A DNA stretch of 64,000 nt from Burkholderia mayonis (GCF_001523745.2 NZ_CP013386.1:1488001-1552000), one strand, 5' to 3'; shown: positions 25,898 through 37,420, numbered from the stretch's first letter. Program-made: numbers and translations. Notes: generated by a model from the sequence alone, not told the origin.

Positions 25898-26712
25898 AGA
25901 TCCGTGTCATCACGGCGCTCGTGCTGCTGGCAGTGCTGCTGCCCGTGACGCTGTACGCGCCGCTTTCCGCGTTCGGCGCACTGATCGCACTCGTGCTCGT
26001 GTTCGCCGCGTGGGAATGGGGGCGGTTGCTGAAGCTGGGCGGAGTCGGCTCGGTCGTCTATGCGATCGTCGCGGCGCTCGCGCTCGCGGCGAGCACGCGG
26101 CTCGGCATCGGCGCGCAGGCCGCGCGGCCGCTCTTCGAGGCGGCGGGCGTGTTCTGGCTGCTGGCCGGCCCGTATGCGCTCTGGCGCAAGCCGGCGCTCG
26201 CCGAACGCGCGTGGAAGCCGTTCCTGCTCGTGGCGGGCCTCGTCGTCTTTGCCGCATGCTGGCATGCACTCGTCGCGGCGCGCGCGGAAGGCGTACCCTT
26301 CGTATTGTCGCTGCTGCTGGTGGTGTGGCTCGCCGATATCGGCGCATACTTCGCCGGCAAGGGGTTCGGCAAGCACAAGCTCGCGCCGTCCGTCAGCCCC
26401 GGCAAGACCTGGGAAGGCGCGGCGGGCGGCTGGCTCGCGGTGATGATCGTCGCTGGCGCGGCCGTCGCGGCGCACGCCTTTGAACCGACCCTTTATTCGG
26501 CGTTCGTCGCGCATTACGGCGCGGCGGGCGCATTTGCGGCGCTGACGCTCCTCGTCGCGTTCAGCGTGATCGGCGACTTGTTCGAGTCGCTGCTGAAGCG
26601 CCAGGCGGGCGTGAAGGACTCGAGCGGCCTGCTGCCGGGCCACGGCGGCGTGCTCGACCGCGTCGATGCGCTGCTGCCCGTGCTGCCGCTCGCACTGCTG
26701 CTGCTCGGTTAA
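25891..26712 (+). CDS. cdsA: Phosphatidate cytidylyltransferase
   Basis: A 273-residue integral membrane enzyme that makes CDP-diacylglycerol from phosphatidate and CTP, the branch point for all phospholipids. About eight hydrophobic segments are visible. The CDS signature is in the C-terminal part: [20 protein letters not shown] followed by the [14 protein letters not shown] segment with its metal-binding Asp residues. The ATG at 25891 lies inside the end of uppS. It is 14 bases before dxr, so the three genes are likely cotranscribed. Confidence 0.95.
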   Translation: MLKIRVITALVLLAVLLPVTLYAPLSAFGALIALVLVFAAWEWGRLLKLGGVGSVVYAIVAALALAASTRLGIGAQAARPLFEAAGVFWLLAGPYALWRKPALAERAWKPFLLVAGLVVFAACWHALVAARAEGVPFVLSLLLVVWLADIGAYFAGKGFGKHKLAPSVSPGKTWEGAAGGWLAVMIVAGAAVAAHAFEPTLYSAFVAHYGAAGAFAALTLLVAFSVIGDLFESLLKRQAGVKDSSGLLPGHGGVLDRVDALLPVLPLALLLLG

Positions 26713-26726
26713 AACTAGACACCATT

Positions 26727-27923
26727 ATGCAAAAACGTCTGACATTGCTCGGTTCGACGGGCTCGATCGGAGACAGCACGCTCGACGTTGTCGCGCGTCA
26801 TCCGGAGCGCTTCGCGGTTCACGCGCTCACGGCTCACCGCAACGGCGACAAGCTCGTCGCCCAGTGTCTGCGCTTTGCGCCCGACGTCGCGGTGGTCGGC
26901 GACGCCGAAACCGCTGCACGGGTCGAAGCGCAATTGCGCGCCGCGGGCAGCAAGACGCAGGTCGCGCACGGCAGGCAGGCGCTCGTCGACGTGTCGAAGA
27001 GCGACGGCTGCGACACGGTCGTCGCGGCGATCGTCGGCGCGGCGGGGCTCGCGCCGAGCCTCGCCGCCGCACGCGCGGGCAAGCGCGTCCTGCTCGCGAA
27101 CAAGGAATCGCTCGTGATGTCGGGCGCGATCTTCATGGACGCGGTGCGCGACCATGGCGCGATCCTGCTGCCCGTCGACAGCGAGCACAACGCGATCTTC
27201 CAGTGCATGCCGCGCGACGCGGCCGAGCACGGCGGGATCGCGAAGATCATCGTGACCGCGTCGGGCGGCCCGTTCCGCACGCGCGAGCCCGCGACGCTCG
27301 CCGACGTGACGCCCGACGAGGCATGCAAGCATCCGAACTGGGTGATGGGCCGGAAGATTTCGGTCGACTCGGCGACGATGATGAACAAGGGCCTCGAGGT
27401 GATCGAGGCGCATTGGTTGTTCGGCCTGCCGGGCGAGCGCATCGACGTGCTGATCCATCCGCAGAGCGTGATCCACTCGCTCGTGTCGTATCGCGACGGC
27501 TCGGTGCTCGCGCAGCTCGGCAATCCCGACATGCGCACGCCGATCGCGCACGCGCTCGCATTTCCCGAGCGCGTCGACGCGGGCGTCGCGCAGCTCGATC
27601 TCGCGCAGATCGCGGCGCTCACGTTCGAGAAGCCCGACTACGCTCGCTTCCCGTGTCTCGCGCTCGCGATCCAGGCGCTCGAGGCGGGCGGCGTCGCGAG
27701 CGCGGCGCTCAATGCGGCGAACGAGATCGCGGTCGACGCATTCCTGTCGTGCCGCATCCGCTTCACGGCGATCGCGCATACGGTCGAGGCCGTGCTGAGC
27801 GGACTCTCCAACCGCACGCCGAGCGGCCTCGACGATGTCGTCGAGGCCGACGCCGACGCACGCCGCGCGGCGATGGCGTTCATCGAAAAGCTGAGCGCGC
27901 CCGGCGTGGAGCGCACCGTCTGA
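26727..27923 (+). CDS. dxr: 1-deoxy-D-xylulose 5-phosphate reductoisomerase
   Basis: A 398-residue NADPH- and metal-dependent enzyme that converts DXP to MEP, the committing step of the non-mevalonate isoprenoid pathway. The NADPH-binding motif [14 protein letters not shown] is at about 9-22. The acidic metal/substrate site appears in [21 protein letters not shown] and [20 protein letters not shown] form the substrate loop. It supplies precursors to the nearby uppS. It is followed by rseP after 11 bases. Confidence 0.97.
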   Translation: MQKRLTLLGSTGSIGDSTLDVVARHPERFAVHALTAHRNGDKLVAQCLRFAPDVAVVGDAETAARVEAQLRAAGSKTQVAHGRQALVDVSKSDGCDTVVAAIVGAAGLAPSLAAARAGKRVLLANKESLVMSGAIFMDAVRDHGAILLPVDSEHNAIFQCMPRDAAEHGGIAKIIVTASGGPFRTREPATLADVTPDEACKHPNWVMGRKISVDSATMMNKGLEVIEAHWLFGLPGERIDVLIHPQSVIHSLVSYRDGSVLAQLGNPDMRTPIAHALAFPERVDAGVAQLDLAQIAALTFEKPDYARFPCLALAIQALEAGGVASAALNAANEIAVDAFLSCRIRFTAIAHTVEAVLSGLSNRTPSGLDDVVEADADARRAAMAFIEKLSAPGVERTV

Positions 27924-27934
27924 ATGGGGCTGTC

Positions 27935-29311
27935 ATGAACGTGCTGGTCGAACTGATCGCATTCGCAGTGGCGATCGGCGTGCTGGTCGTCGTGCATGAG
28001 TACGGGCATTACCGCGTCGCGCGCTGGTGCGGCGTCAAGGTGCTGCGCTTCTCGATCGGCTTCGGCGCGCCCGTCGCGCGCTGGGTCAGCAAGAAGACGG
28101 GCACCGAGTGGACGCTGTCCGCGCTGCCCTTGGGCGGCTACGTGAAGATGCTCGACGAGCGCGATCCCGGCGACGGCATTCGCGCGGATGAGCTGCCGCG
28201 CGCATTCAACCGGCAATCGGTCGGCAAGCGCATCGCGATCGTCGCGGCAGGGCCGATCGCGAATTTCCTGCTTGCGATCGCGCTCTTTTCGCTCGTGTTC
28301 GCGACCGGCGTGACGGAGCCCGCGGCGATCGTCGCGCCGCCCGCGGCCGGCACGCCCGCTGCGGTCGCGGGCCTCGACGGCGGCGAAACGATCGTGTCGA
28401 TCCGCGACGCGCGTGGCGGCGAGGCGGAGCCGGTGCGCTCATGGTCCGAGCTGCGCTGGAAGCTGCTCGGCGCCGCATTCGACCATAAGGACATCGTGCT
28501 CGGCGCGCGCAATCGCGCCGACGGCGCGACGTACGATTTCCGCGTCGATCTGCGCGGCATCGCCGATCGCGAGGTCGACGACGATTTCATGGCGCATCTC
28601 GGCTTCGAGCCGGGCGGCGGTTCGCTGACGGTGACGTCGGTGCTGCCGGGCGGTGCCGCGCAGCAAGCGGGGCTGCAGCCGGGCGACAAGCTCGTCGCGC
28701 TGGACGGCGCGCGCATCGGCGGCTCGACGCGCTTCATCGACGACGTGAAGGCGCACGCGGGCCGCACGCTGTCGCTGCGGATCGAGCGCGCGGGCGTCGA
28801 GCGCACGGTGTCGATCGTTCCGCAAGCGAAGCGCGACGACGAAACGGGCAAGGAAGTGGGCCGCATCGGCGCGGCGCTCGCATTGAGGACGCCATCCGTC
28901 GACGTGCGCTACGGCGCGCTCGAGAGCGTGGAGCTCGGCGCACGGCGCACGTGGGACATCGCGGTGTACTCGCTGAAGATGTTCGGCAGGATGGTGACGG
29001 GCGAAGCGTCGCTGAAGAATCTGTCCGGGCCGGTGACGATCGCGGACTATGCAGGCAAGAGCGCGCGGCTCGGATGGTCGGCGTTCCTATCGTTTCTCGC
29101 CCTTGTCAGCATTAGCCTCGGCGTGCTGAACTTGCTGCCGATTCCCGTTTTGGACGGGGGGCATCTGTTATATTATCTGGTTGAAGCCGCGACCGGCAAG
29201 GCTGTATCGGAGCGCTGGCAACTGATTCTGCAAAGAGCGGGATTGATCTGCATCGTCGCATTGTCGGCGATCGCGCTGTTCAACGATCTGGCTCGGTTAA
29301 TTCATTTTTGA
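27935..29311 (+). CDS. rseP: Site-2 intramembrane metalloprotease RseP
   Basis: A 458-residue inner-membrane zinc protease that cuts anti-sigma factors such as RseA and so releases the envelope-stress sigma factor. The first transmembrane segment carries H21-E22-x-x-H25 (VVVHEYGHYRVARW). The second catalytic motif is NLLPIPVLDGGHLLYYLVE near the C-terminus. A PDZ region is clear around GSLTVTSVLPGGAAQQAGLQ; a second, more degenerate one precedes it. The start at MNVLVELIAF (ATG at 27935) puts the HExxH in the first helix. It precedes bamA, the standard order. Confidence 0.95.
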   Translation: MNVLVELIAFAVAIGVLVVVHEYGHYRVARWCGVKVLRFSIGFGAPVARWVSKKTGTEWTLSALPLGGYVKMLDERDPGDGIRADELPRAFNRQSVGKRIAIVAAGPIANFLLAIALFSLVFATGVTEPAAIVAPPAAGTPAAVAGLDGGETIVSIRDARGGEAEPVRSWSELRWKLLGAAFDHKDIVLGARNRADGATYDFRVDLRGIADREVDDDFMAHLGFEPGGGSLTVTSVLPGGAAQQAGLQPGDKLVALDGARIGGSTRFIDDVKAHAGRTLSLRIERAGVERTVSIVPQAKRDDETGKEVGRIGAALALRTPSVDVRYGALESVELGARRTWDIAVYSLKMFGRMVTGEASLKNLSGPVTIADYAGKSARLGWSAFLSFLALVSISLGVLNLLPIPVLDGGHLLYYLVEAATGKAVSERWQLILQRAGLICIVALSAIALFNDLARLIHF

Positions 29312-29375
29312 CGCGTCGGGCGGCAGCCGCAAGGGCGGCCGCCTGATCTGATGCAAGCTTAAACACTGGGGATGC

Positions 29376-31685
29376 ATGTTGTTCAAACCTCATCGCTTCG
29401 TACCTAAGACGGTTGCTGCCGCGGCGCTCGCCGCGCATGGTCTCGCGGCACACGCAACGGCGCCCTTCGTGGTGCAGGACATCAAGATCGAAGGCTTGCA
29501 GCGCGTCGAAGCGGGTTCCGTGTTCGCGTACCTGCCGATCAAGCAGGGTGACACGTTCACCGACGACAAGGCATCCGAAGCGATTCGCGCGCTGTACGCG
29601 ACGGGTTTCTTCAACGACGTGCGGATCGCGACGCAGGGCGGCGTCGTGATCGTCCAGGTGCAGGAGCGTCCTGCGATCGCCTCGATCGATTTCACCGGCA
29701 TCAAGGAATTCGACAAGGACAACCTGAACAAGGCGCTGAGGGCCGTGGGCCTGTCGCAGGGCCGCTACTACGACAAGGCGCTCGTCGACAAGGCGGAGCA
29801 GGAGCTGAAGCGCCAGTACCTGACGCGCGGCTTCTACGCGGCGGAAGTGTCGACGACGGTCACGCCGGTCGACGCGAACCGCGTGTCAATTCTGTTCGCG
29901 GTCGCCGAAGGCCCGAGCGCGAAGATCCGCCAGATCAACTTCATCGGCAACAAGACGTTCAGCACGGGTACGCTGCGCGACGAGATGCAGCTGTCGACGC
30001 CGAACTGGTTTTCGTGGTACACGAAGAACGATCTGTACTCGAAGGAAAAGCTGACGGGCGACCTCGAGAACGTGCGCTCGTACTACCTGAACCGCGGGTA
30101 TCTGGAGTTCAACATCGAGTCGACTCAGGTGTCGATCTCGCCGGACAAGAAGGACATGTACCTGACGGTGACGCTGCACGAAGGCGAGCCGTACACGGTA
30201 TCGAGCGTGAAGCTCGCGGGCAATCTGCTGGACCGCCAGGCGGAGCTCGAGAAGCTCGTCAAGGTCAAGCCGGGCGACCGCTTCTCGGCGGAGAAACTGC
30301 AGCAGACGACGAAGGCGATCGTCGACAAGCTCGGTCAATACGGCTATGCGTTCGCGACAGTGAACGCGCAGCCGGAGATCGACCAGGCGACGCACAAGGT
30401 GGGCCTCACGCTCGTCGTCGATCCGAGCCGGCGCGTGTACGTGCGCCGGATCAACATCGTCGGCAACACGCGCACGCGCGACGAAGTGGTGCGCCGCGAA
30501 ATGCGTCAGCTCGAGAGCTCGTGGTTCGATTCGGGCCGCCTCGCGCTGTCGAAGGACCGGATCAATCGTCTTGGCTACTTCACCGACGTCGACGTGACGA
30601 CGGTGCCCGTCGAAGGCACGAACGACCAGGTCGACGTGAACGTGAAGGTCGCCGAAAAGCCGACGGGTGCGATCACGCTCGGCGCGGGCTTCTCGTCGAC
30701 GGACAAGGTCGTGCTGTCGGCCGGCATCTCGCAGGACAACGTGTTCGGCTCGGGCACGAGCCTCTCGGTGAACGTGAACACCGCGAAGAGCTACCGCACG
30801 CTGACCGTCACGCAGGTCGACCCGTACTTCACGGTCGACGGCATCAAGCGGATCACCGATGTGTTCTACCGCACGTACCAGCCGCTCTATTACTCGACGA
30901 ATTCGAGCTTCCGGATCATCACGGCGGGCGGCAACCTGAAGTTCGGCATCCCGTTCTCGGAAACCGACACCGTGTACTTCGGCGCGGGCTTCGAGCAGAA
31001 CCGTCTCGATGTCGATTCGAACACGCCGCAGTCGTATCAGGACTACGTGCAGCAGTTCGGCCGCGTGTCGAACACGGTGCCGCTGACCGTCGCGTGGTCG
31101 CGCGACGCGCGCGACAGCGCGCTGATCCCGAGCCGCGGCTACTTCACGCAGGCGAACATCGAATATGGCGTGCCGGTCGGCAAGATCCAGTACTACAAAG
31201 CGGACGTGCAGGCGCAGTACTACTATTCGTTCGCGCGCGGCTTCATCCTGGGCCTGAACCTGCAAGGCGGTTACGGCAACGGCATCGGCAATCCGTACCC
31301 GATCTTCAAGAACTACTACGCGGGCGGTATCGGCTCCGTGCGCGGCTACGAGCCGAGCTCGCTCGGCCCGCGCGACACCAAGACGAACGATCCGATCGGC
31401 GGCTCGAAGATGATCGTCGGCAACATCGAGCTGACGTTCCCGCTGCCGGGCACGGGCTACGACCGTACGCTGCGCGTGTTCACGTTCCTCGACGGCGGCA
31501 ACGTCTGGGGCAATGCCCCGGGCGGCACGAGCACGGGCGCGAACGGCCTGCGCTACGGCTACGGTATCGGTCTCGCGTGGATTTCGCCGATCGGGCCGCT
31601 CAAGCTGAGCTTGGGTTTCCCGCTGCAGAAGCACGAAGGCGATCAATATCAAAAATTCCAGTTCCAGATCGGGACGGCGTTCTGA
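29376..31685 (+). CDS. bamA: Outer membrane protein assembly factor BamA
   Basis: A 769-residue Omp85-family protein, the core of the BAM complex that inserts beta-barrel proteins into the outer membrane. It has an N-terminal signal peptide (about 1-26, ending near HGLAAHA). Five POTRA domains run to about residue 425. The C-terminal 16-strand barrel contains the conserved GSVRGYEPSSLG loop (the VRGF/Y element) and ends with an aromatic residue, Phe, as outer-membrane barrels do. It lies between rseP and the chaperone gene skp. Confidence 0.97.
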   Translation: MLFKPHRFVPKTVAAAALAAHGLAAHATAPFVVQDIKIEGLQRVEAGSVFAYLPIKQGDTFTDDKASEAIRALYATGFFNDVRIATQGGVVIVQVQERPAIASIDFTGIKEFDKDNLNKALRAVGLSQGRYYDKALVDKAEQELKRQYLTRGFYAAEVSTTVTPVDANRVSILFAVAEGPSAKIRQINFIGNKTFSTGTLRDEMQLSTPNWFSWYTKNDLYSKEKLTGDLENVRSYYLNRGYLEFNIESTQVSISPDKKDMYLTVTLHEGEPYTVSSVKLAGNLLDRQAELEKLVKVKPGDRFSAEKLQQTTKAIVDKLGQYGYAFATVNAQPEIDQATHKVGLTLVVDPSRRVYVRRINIVGNTRTRDEVVRREMRQLESSWFDSGRLALSKDRINRLGYFTDVDVTTVPVEGTNDQVDVNVKVAEKPTGAITLGAGFSSTDKVVLSAGISQDNVFGSGTSLSVNVNTAKSYRTLTVTQVDPYFTVDGIKRITDVFYRTYQPLYYSTNSSFRIITAGGNLKFGIPFSETDTVYFGAGFEQNRLDVDSNTPQSYQDYVQQFGRVSNTVPLTVAWSRDARDSALIPSRGYFTQANIEYGVPVGKIQYYKADVQAQYYYSFARGFILGLNLQGGYGNGIGNPYPIFKNYYAGGIGSVRGYEPSSLGPRDTKTNDPIGGSKMIVGNIELTFPLPGTGYDRTLRVFTFLDGGNVWGNAPGGTSTGANGLRYGYGIGLAWISPIGPLKLSLGFPLQKHEGDQYQKFQFQIGTAF

Positions 31686-31722
31686 TCGATCAGGCACTGA
31701 CTACAGCATCGAGAGGGTAATC

Positions 31723-32256
31723 TTGCTTACCGGTAAGTTTTCGAAACGAGTGATGTGCGCGCTGGCGCTTGCCACCGCGCTCGGCGCGACGGTCGCGCAT
31801 GCGCAGGACGTCGCGCGCATCGCGGCCGTCAATTCGGACCGGATCCTGCGCGAGTCGGCGCCCGCGAAGGCCGCGCAAACGAAACTCGAGGCCGAGTTCG
31901 CGAAGCGCGACAAGGATCTGCAGGACATGGCCGCGCGCCTGAAGTCGTTGTCCGATTCGCTCGACAAGAACGGCCAGGCGATGTCGGCCGCCGACCGCGC
32001 ACAGAAGCAGCGCGATCTCTCGCAGCTCGACACTGATTTCCAGCGCAAGCAGCGCGAGTTTCGCGAGGATCTGAACCAGCGCCGCAACGAAGAGCTCGCG
32101 GCGGTGCTCGACAAGGCGAACAAGGTGATCAAGCAGATCGCCGAGCAGCAGAACTACGATCTGATCGTGCAGGAAGCAGTGTACGTGAGTCCGCGCATCG
32201 ACATCACCGACAAGGTGCTGAAGGCGCTCGCATCGCCTTCCAGCCTGTCGAACTGA
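31723..32256 (+). CDS. skp: OmpH/Skp family periplasmic chaperone
   Basis: A 177-residue periplasmic chaperone that escorts unfolded outer-membrane proteins to BamA. I start at the TTG codon at 31723 because GAGAGGG at 31711-31717 is well placed before it and the resulting N-terminus (about 27 residues ending VAHAQD) is a good signal peptide. An ATG ten codons later would cut into it. The mature protein is helical and charged, with the coiled-coil tentacle segment rich in Lys, Gln and Asp and the C-terminal [22 protein letters not shown] typical of OmpH. It lies between bamA and lpxD. Confidence 0.93.
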   Translation: MLTGKFSKRVMCALALATALGATVAHAQDVARIAAVNSDRILRESAPAKAAQTKLEAEFAKRDKDLQDMAARLKSLSDSLDKNGQAMSAADRAQKQRDLSQLDTDFQRKQREFREDLNQRRNEELAAVLDKANKVIKQIAEQQNYDLIVQEAVYVSPRIDITDKVLKALASPSSLSN

Positions 32257-32272
32257 ACGGAGCGAACGTCGA

Positions 32273-33358
32273 ATGGCATTGACGCTTGAGGCGCTCGTCG
32301 CGCGGTTCGGCGGCGAGATCGTCGGCGACGGCCGGCGCGAGGTCGGCGGTCTCGCGCCGCTCGATCAGGCGGGCCCGCAGCAGCTCGCGTTCCTTGCGAA
32401 TCCGAAGTATCTGGCGCAGGTCGAGACGACGCGCGCCGCCGCGGTGCTGATCGCGCCGCGCGATCTCGAGAAGCTCGGCGCGGCCGCAAACGGCCGCCAT
32501 TTCATCGTCACGCCGAATCCCTACGCTTATTTCGCGCGCGTCGCGCAGATGTTCATCGATCTCGCCGCGCCGCAGCGCGCCGCGGGCGTGCATCCGAGCG
32601 CGACGATCGATCCCGCCGCGCAAATCGCGGCGAGCGCCGTGATCGGCCCGCACGTGACCGTCGAGGCGGGCGCCGTGATCGGCGAACGCGTGCAGCTCGA
32701 CGCGAACGCGTTCGTCGGCCGCGGCACGCGGATCGGCGACGACTCGCACCTGTATCCGAACGTCACGATCTATTACGGCTGCACGCTCGGGCCGCGCGCG
32801 ATCGTCCATTCGGGCGCCGTGATCGGCTCCGACGGCTTCGGCTTCGCGCCGGATTTCGTCGGCGAAGGCGACGCGCGCACGGGCGCCTGGGTCAAGATTC
32901 CGCAGGTCGGCGGCGTGAAGGTCGGTCCCGACGTCGAGATCGGCGCGAACACGACGATCGACCGCGGCGCGATGGCGGACACCGTCATCGAGGAATGCGT
33001 GAAGATCGACAACCTCGTGCAGATCGGCCACAACTGCCGGATCGGCGCGTACACCGTGATCGCTGGCTGCGCGGGCATCGCGGGCAGCACGACGATCGGC
33101 AGGCATTGCATGATCGGCGGCGCGGTCGGCATCGCCGGGCACGTGACGCTCGGCGATGACGTGATCGTCACCGCGAAGTCGGGCGTATCGAAGTCGTTGC
33201 CGAAGGCGGGTATCTATACGAGCGCGTTTCCGGCCGTCGAGCACGGCGACTGGAACAGGAGCGCGGCGCTCGTGCGCAACCTCGACAAGTTGCGCGATCG
33301 GATCAAGGCGCTCGAAACTGCGCTGACCGCACGGGACGGCGGCGCCGACGGCGCATGA
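32273..33358 (+). CDS. lpxD: UDP-3-O-(3-hydroxyacyl)glucosamine N-acyltransferase
   Basis: A 361-residue left-handed beta-helix acyltransferase that adds the N-linked acyl chain in the third step of lipid A synthesis. The N-terminal uridine-binding domain ([20 protein letters not shown]) is followed by the hexapeptide repeat core. The catalytic His is in [17 protein letters not shown]. The C-terminal helix is short and charged. It lies in the lpxD-fabZ-lpxA-lpxB order found in most Gram-negatives. Confidence 0.96.
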   Translation: MALTLEALVARFGGEIVGDGRREVGGLAPLDQAGPQQLAFLANPKYLAQVETTRAAAVLIAPRDLEKLGAAANGRHFIVTPNPYAYFARVAQMFIDLAAPQRAAGVHPSATIDPAAQIAASAVIGPHVTVEAGAVIGERVQLDANAFVGRGTRIGDDSHLYPNVTIYYGCTLGPRAIVHSGAVIGSDGFGFAPDFVGEGDARTGAWVKIPQVGGVKVGPDVEIGANTTIDRGAMADTVIEECVKIDNLVQIGHNCRIGAYTVIAGCAGIAGSTTIGRHCMIGGAVGIAGHVTLGDDVIVTAKSGVSKSLPKAGIYTSAFPAVEHGDWNRSAALVRNLDKLRDRIKALETALTARDGGADGA

Positions 33359-33377
33359 TTTCACGTCGACCGGGCAG

Positions 33378-33407
33378 CGCCGGGCAGCGCTCGCAGGCTG
33401 CCCGGCG
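33378..33407 (+). other. Stem-loop between lpxD and fabZ
   Basis: An 11-base perfect stem (33378-33388 with 33397-33407) closes an 8-base loop; the left side lies in a tandem duplication of CGGGCAGCGC (33371-33390). No T-run follows, so it is not a classical terminator; it may act on mRNA stability between the two genes. Confidence 0.55.
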
Positions 33408-33502
33408 CGCCGATCGACCGAACCGCGCGCCGCTTTCCCCGATGCGGCCCGCATCAGCATTTGCAGTCATCACCGCGCAGCCATTGCGTGAGACGAACCA
33501 TC

Positions 33503-33970
33503 ATGAGCACTGAAAAAATCAACTTCGACATCCACAAGATCCTCACGCTGCTGCCGCATCGCTACCCGATTCTGCTTGTCGATCGCGTGCTCGAACTCGA
33601 ACCGCACAAGTCCATCAAAGCGTTGAAGAACGTGACGGTCAACGAGCCGTTCTTCACGGGCCACTTTCCGAAGCGGCCGGTGATGCCGGGCGTGCTGATC
33701 ATCGAGGCGCTCGCGCAGGCGGCCGCGCTCCTCACGTTCGCCGAGGCGGAACCGAAGGATCCGGAGAACACGCTGTATTACTTCGTCGGCATCGACAACG
33801 CGCGCTTCAAGCGCGTCGTCGAGCCGGGCGACCAGCTGATCCTGAACGTGACGTTCGAGCGTTACATTCGCGGCATCTGGAAGTTCAAGGCCGTCGCGGA
33901 AGTGGACGGCAAGGTCGCGGCGGAAGCCGAGCTGATGTGCACGGTCAAGACGGCCGACGCGGCGCCCTGA
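33503..33970 (+). CDS. fabZ: 3-hydroxyacyl-[acyl-carrier-protein] dehydratase FabZ
   Basis: A 155-residue hot-dog-fold dehydratase of fatty-acid elongation. It has the conserved [19 protein letters not shown] start, the [20 protein letters not shown] segment with the catalytic His, and the partner Glu in the long central helix. The start at MSTEKINFD (ATG at 33503) matches the family; the upstream in-frame extension does not. It competes with lpxA for 3-hydroxyacyl-ACP, which is why the two are commonly adjacent. Confidence 0.96.
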   Translation: MSTEKINFDIHKILTLLPHRYPILLVDRVLELEPHKSIKALKNVTVNEPFFTGHFPKRPVMPGVLIIEALAQAAALLTFAEAEPKDPENTLYYFVGIDNARFKRVVEPGDQLILNVTFERYIRGIWKFKAVAEVDGKVAAEAELMCTVKTADAAP

Positions 33971-34028
33971 GCGCGCGCGGCACGCAACGGCTACGCAACG
34001 CGACACACACATTGAGAGGCAACGGCGC

Positions 34029-34817
34029 ATGAGCAGGATTCACCCCACGGCGGTCATCGAGCCGGGCGCGCAGCTCCACGAGACGGCCGAGATCGGCCCG
34101 TATGCGGTCGTCGGTCCGAACGTGACGATCGGCGCGCGGACCACGGTCGGTTCGCACAGCGTGATCGAAGGCCATACGACGATCGGCGAAGACAATCGCA
34201 TCGGCCATTACGCGTCGGTGGGTGGCCGCCCGCAGGACATGAAGTACCAGGGCGAGCCGACGAAGCTCGTGATCGGCGATCGCAACACGATTCGCGAATT
34301 CACGACGATCCACACGGGCACCGTGCAGGACGCGGGCGTCACGACGCTCGGCGACGACAACTGGATCATGGCGTACGTCCACATCGGCCACGACTGCCGC
34401 GTGGGCAGCCACGTGATCCTGTCGAGCAACGCGCAGATGGCGGGCCACGTCGAAATCGGCGACTGGGCGATCGTCGGCGGGATGTCGGGGGTCCATCAGT
34501 TCGTGCGGATCGGCGCGCATTCGATGCTGGGGGGCGCGTCGGCGCTCGTGCAGGACATTCCGCCGTTCGTGATCGCTGCGGGCAACAAGGCCGAGCCGCA
34601 CGGGGTCAACGTCGAGGGGCTGCGCCGCCGCGGCTTCTCGCCGGATGCGATTTCCGCGCTGCGCAGTGCGTATCGGATCCTGTACAAGAACAGTCTGTCG
34701 CTCGAAGAGGCGAAGGTCCAGTTGCGCGAGCTCGCACAAGCGGGCGGCGACGGCGATGTGGCCGTCAAGGCGCTCGTCGACTTCGTCGAAACGTCGCAGC
34801 GCGGCATCATTCGCTGA
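34029..34817 (+). CDS. lpxA: UDP-N-acetylglucosamine acyltransferase
   Basis: A 262-residue beta-helix trimeric acyltransferase, the first step of lipid A synthesis. The N-terminus ([20 protein letters not shown]) starts the hexapeptide repeats. The catalytic His lies in the [17 protein letters not shown] stretch. The C-terminal helical domain starts near [20 protein letters not shown]. It lies four bases before lpxB. Confidence 0.97.
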   Translation: MSRIHPTAVIEPGAQLHETAEIGPYAVVGPNVTIGARTTVGSHSVIEGHTTIGEDNRIGHYASVGGRPQDMKYQGEPTKLVIGDRNTIREFTTIHTGTVQDAGVTTLGDDNWIMAYVHIGHDCRVGSHVILSSNAQMAGHVEIGDWAIVGGMSGVHQFVRIGAHSMLGGASALVQDIPPFVIAAGNKAEPHGVNVEGLRRRGFSPDAISALRSAYRILYKNSLSLEEAKVQLRELAQAGGDGDVAVKALVDFVETSQRGIIR

Positions 34818-34821
34818 CGCG

Positions 34822-35988
34822 ATGGCGTTCCAACCCACACCGCTGCGCGTCGCGCTCGTCGCGGGCGAGCCGTCGGGCGATCTGCTCGGCGCGTCGCTCC
34901 TCGGCGGGCTGCACGCGCAGCTGCCCGCATCGTCCCGCTATTACGGGATCGGCGGGCCGCGCATGACCGCCGTCGAGTTCGACGCGCACTGGCCGATGGA
35001 AAAACTCGCGGTGCGCGGCTACATCGAGGCGCTCAAGCACATCCCCGAGATCCTGCGCATTCGCGGCGAGCTGAAGCGCCAACTGCTCGCGGAGCCGCCC
35101 GACGCGTTCGTCGGCATCGACGCGCCCGATTTCAACTTCGGTCTCGAACAGGCGCTGCGCGGCGCCGGCATTCCGACGATCCACTTCGTGTGCCCGTCGA
35201 TCTGGGCGTGGCGCGGCGGACGCATCAAGAAGATCGTCAAGGCCGTCGACCACATGCTGTGCCTGTTCCCGTTCGAGCCCGAGTTGCTCGAGAAGGCCGG
35301 CGTCGCGGCGACGTTCGTCGGTCATCCACTCGCCGACGAGATTCCGCTCGAACCCGACATGCACGGCGCGCGGATCGCGCTCGGCCTGCCGGAAAGCGGC
35401 TCCGTGATCGCGGTGCTGCCGGGCAGCCGCCGCTCGGAGATCGAGCTGATCGGCCCGACGTTCTTCGCGGCGATGGAGCTGATGCAGCAGCGCGAGCCAG
35501 GCGTGCGCTTCATCGTGCCGGCCGCGACGCCCGCGCTGCGCGAGCTGCTGCAGCCGCTCGTCGATGCGCATCCGAAACTGTCGGTCACGCTGACCGAGGG
35601 CCGCGCGCAAGTCGCGATGACTGCGGCCGATGCGATTCTCGTGAAGAGCGGCACCGTGACGCTCGAGGCGGCGCTCCTCAAGAAGCCGATGGTGATCTCG
35701 TACAAGGTGCCCTGGCTGACGGGGCAGATCATGCGCCGCCAGGGCTATCTGCCGTACGTCGGACTACCGAACATTCTCGCGGGCCGCTTCGTCGTGCCCG
35801 AGCTGCTGCAGCATTTCGCGACGCCCGACGCACTCGCTGACGCGACGCTCACCCAGCTGCGCGACGATGCGAACCGCCGTACGCTCACCGAAATCTTCAC
35901 CGACATGCATCTTGCGTTGCGCCAGAACACCGCGCAGCGCGCGGCCGAGGCCGTTGCGCGCGTGATCGAAGCCAGGAAGCCGCGCTGA
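34822..35988 (+). CDS. lpxB: Lipid-A-disaccharide synthase
   Basis: A 388-residue GT-19 glycosyltransferase that joins UDP-diacylglucosamine and lipid X. Motifs: [18 protein letters not shown] at the N-terminus, [38 protein letters not shown] and the [20 protein letters not shown] loop. It starts at ATG 34822, four bases after lpxA, and its stop overlaps the rnhB ATG (TGATG). Confidence 0.97.
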   Translation: MAFQPTPLRVALVAGEPSGDLLGASLLGGLHAQLPASSRYYGIGGPRMTAVEFDAHWPMEKLAVRGYIEALKHIPEILRIRGELKRQLLAEPPDAFVGIDAPDFNFGLEQALRGAGIPTIHFVCPSIWAWRGGRIKKIVKAVDHMLCLFPFEPELLEKAGVAATFVGHPLADEIPLEPDMHGARIALGLPESGSVIAVLPGSRRSEIELIGPTFFAAMELMQQREPGVRFIVPAATPALRELLQPLVDAHPKLSVTLTEGRAQVAMTAADAILVKSGTVTLEAALLKKPMVISYKVPWLTGQIMRRQGYLPYVGLPNILAGRFVVPELLQHFATPDALADATLTQLRDDANRRTLTEIFTDMHLALRQNTAQRAAEAVARVIEARKPR

Positions 35989-36635
35989 TGGCCGCGACTC
36001 GCAAGCCACGTGAGGCCGCGGCCGGTGCGACGGCCCAGCCGGCGCTCGATTTCGACGCGCCGGGCGAGATCGTCTGCGGCGTCGACGAAGCCGGGCGCGG
36101 CCCGCTTGCCGGGCCGGTCGTCGCGGCGGCGGTCGTGCTCGATCCGGCGGCGCCGATCGAAGGGCTCGACGATTCGAAGGCGCTGTCAGCGAAGAAGCGC
36201 GAGCGGCTCTTCGACGAGATCGTCGCGCATTCGCTCGCGTACTGCGTCGCATCGGCGAGCGTCGACGAGATCGATACGCTCAACATCCTGCACGCGACGA
36301 TGCTCGCGATGAAGCGCGCGGTCGAAGGACTCGCGGTGCGGCCGACGCTCGCGAAGATCGACGGCAACCGCTGCCCGACGCTGTCGATTCGCAGCGAGGC
36401 GATCGTCGGCGGCGACGCGCTCGTGCCGAGCATCTCGGCCGCGTCGATTCTCGCGAAGGTCACGCGCGACCGGATGCTCGTCGATCTGCATGAACTATTC
36501 CCGATGTACGGGTTCAACGTGCACGCCGGCTACGGCACGCCGCGACATCTCGCGGCGCTGCGCGAGCACGGTCCGTGCGAGCATCACCGCCGTTCGTTCG
36601 CGCCGGTGCGCGAGGCACTCGATCTGATTCGATGA
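35988..36635 (+). CDS. rnhB: Ribonuclease HII
   Basis: A 215-residue RNase H that removes ribonucleotides from DNA. The catalytic acidic residues are in [20 protein letters not shown] (D33, E34) and [10 protein letters not shown], with the later [18 protein letters not shown] motif of type 2 enzymes. An N-terminal tail of about 28 residues precedes the domain. It overlaps lpxB by one base and the following methyltransferase gene by four bases (ATGA). Confidence 0.96.
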   Translation: MAATRKPREAAAGATAQPALDFDAPGEIVCGVDEAGRGPLAGPVVAAAVVLDPAAPIEGLDDSKALSAKKRERLFDEIVAHSLAYCVASASVDEIDTLNILHATMLAMKRAVEGLAVRPTLAKIDGNRCPTLSIRSEAIVGGDALVPSISAASILAKVTRDRMLVDLHELFPMYGFNVHAGYGTPRHLAALREHGPCEHHRRSFAPVREALDLIR

Positions 36636-37420
36636 AAGCGATCACGTCCCGTGACAATCCGCTGTACAAGCGTCTGAAGGCGCTCGCGGGCTCGACCCAT
36701 CAGCAGCGCCGCGGCGGCCAGGCGCTCCTCGAGGGGCTTCATCTCGCGAGCGCGTACCTCGATGCGGCCGGGCAGCCTGAGCTGTGCGTCGTCACCGACG
36801 GCGCGCTCGCGCACGCGGAGGCGCGCGAGATCGTCGGGCGCGTCGAGCCGGCGCGGCTCGTCACGCTGCCCGATGCGTTGTTCGGACAACTGTCGAACGT
36901 CGTCAACGGCGTCGGCCTGCTGCTGCTCGTCGAGCGGCCGGCGCCCGCGCTGCCCGAGCGCGTCGCGGACACGTCGGTCGTGCTCGATGGCGTGCAGGAT
37001 GCGGGCAACGTCGGTTCGATCCTGCGCAGCGCGGCCGCGGCGGGCGTGCAGCAGGTGTTCTGCGCGCCGGGGACCGCGTACGCGTGGTCGTCGAAGGTGT
37101 TGCGCTCGGCGATGGGCGCGCATTTCCTGCTCGACATCCACGAGAACGTCGACGCCGATACGCTAATCGAGCGGCTCGCGGTTCCGGTCGCGCTGACCGA
37201 TTCGCATGGCGCGCGCGCAATCTACGAATGCGACCTTTCCGGGCCGGTCGTGTGGGTGTTCGGCAACGAAGGGGCGGGCGTGTCCGCGCGCTGGCGCGAC
37301 GCGGCGACGCATCGCGTGACGATTCCGCAGCCGGGCGGGATGGAATCGTTGAACGTGGCTGCTGCGGCGGCAATTTGTCTTTTCGAGCAGTGCCGGCAGC
37401 AACGCGTGCACGGCGCGTGA
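36632..37420 (+). CDS. TrmH/SpoU family RNA 2'-O-methyltransferase
   Basis: A 262-residue SPOUT-fold enzyme that methylates a ribose 2'-OH on rRNA or tRNA. The N-terminal substrate-binding domain is [24 protein letters not shown]. The SPOUT knot motifs are [35 protein letters not shown] and [20 protein letters not shown]. The target is not evident; it could be a 23S rRNA or tRNA position. The start ATG (36632) overlaps the rnhB stop, so it ends the lpx-rnhB cluster. The family is confident, the site not. Confidence 0.93.
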   Translation: MKAITSRDNPLYKRLKALAGSTHQQRRGGQALLEGLHLASAYLDAAGQPELCVVTDGALAHAEAREIVGRVEPARLVTLPDALFGQLSNVVNGVGLLLLVERPAPALPERVADTSVVLDGVQDAGNVGSILRSAAAAGVQQVFCAPGTAYAWSSKVLRSAMGAHFLLDIHENVDADTLIERLAVPVALTDSHGARAIYECDLSGPVVWVFGNEGAGVSARWRDAATHRVTIPQPGGMESLNVAAAAAICLFEQCRQQRVHGA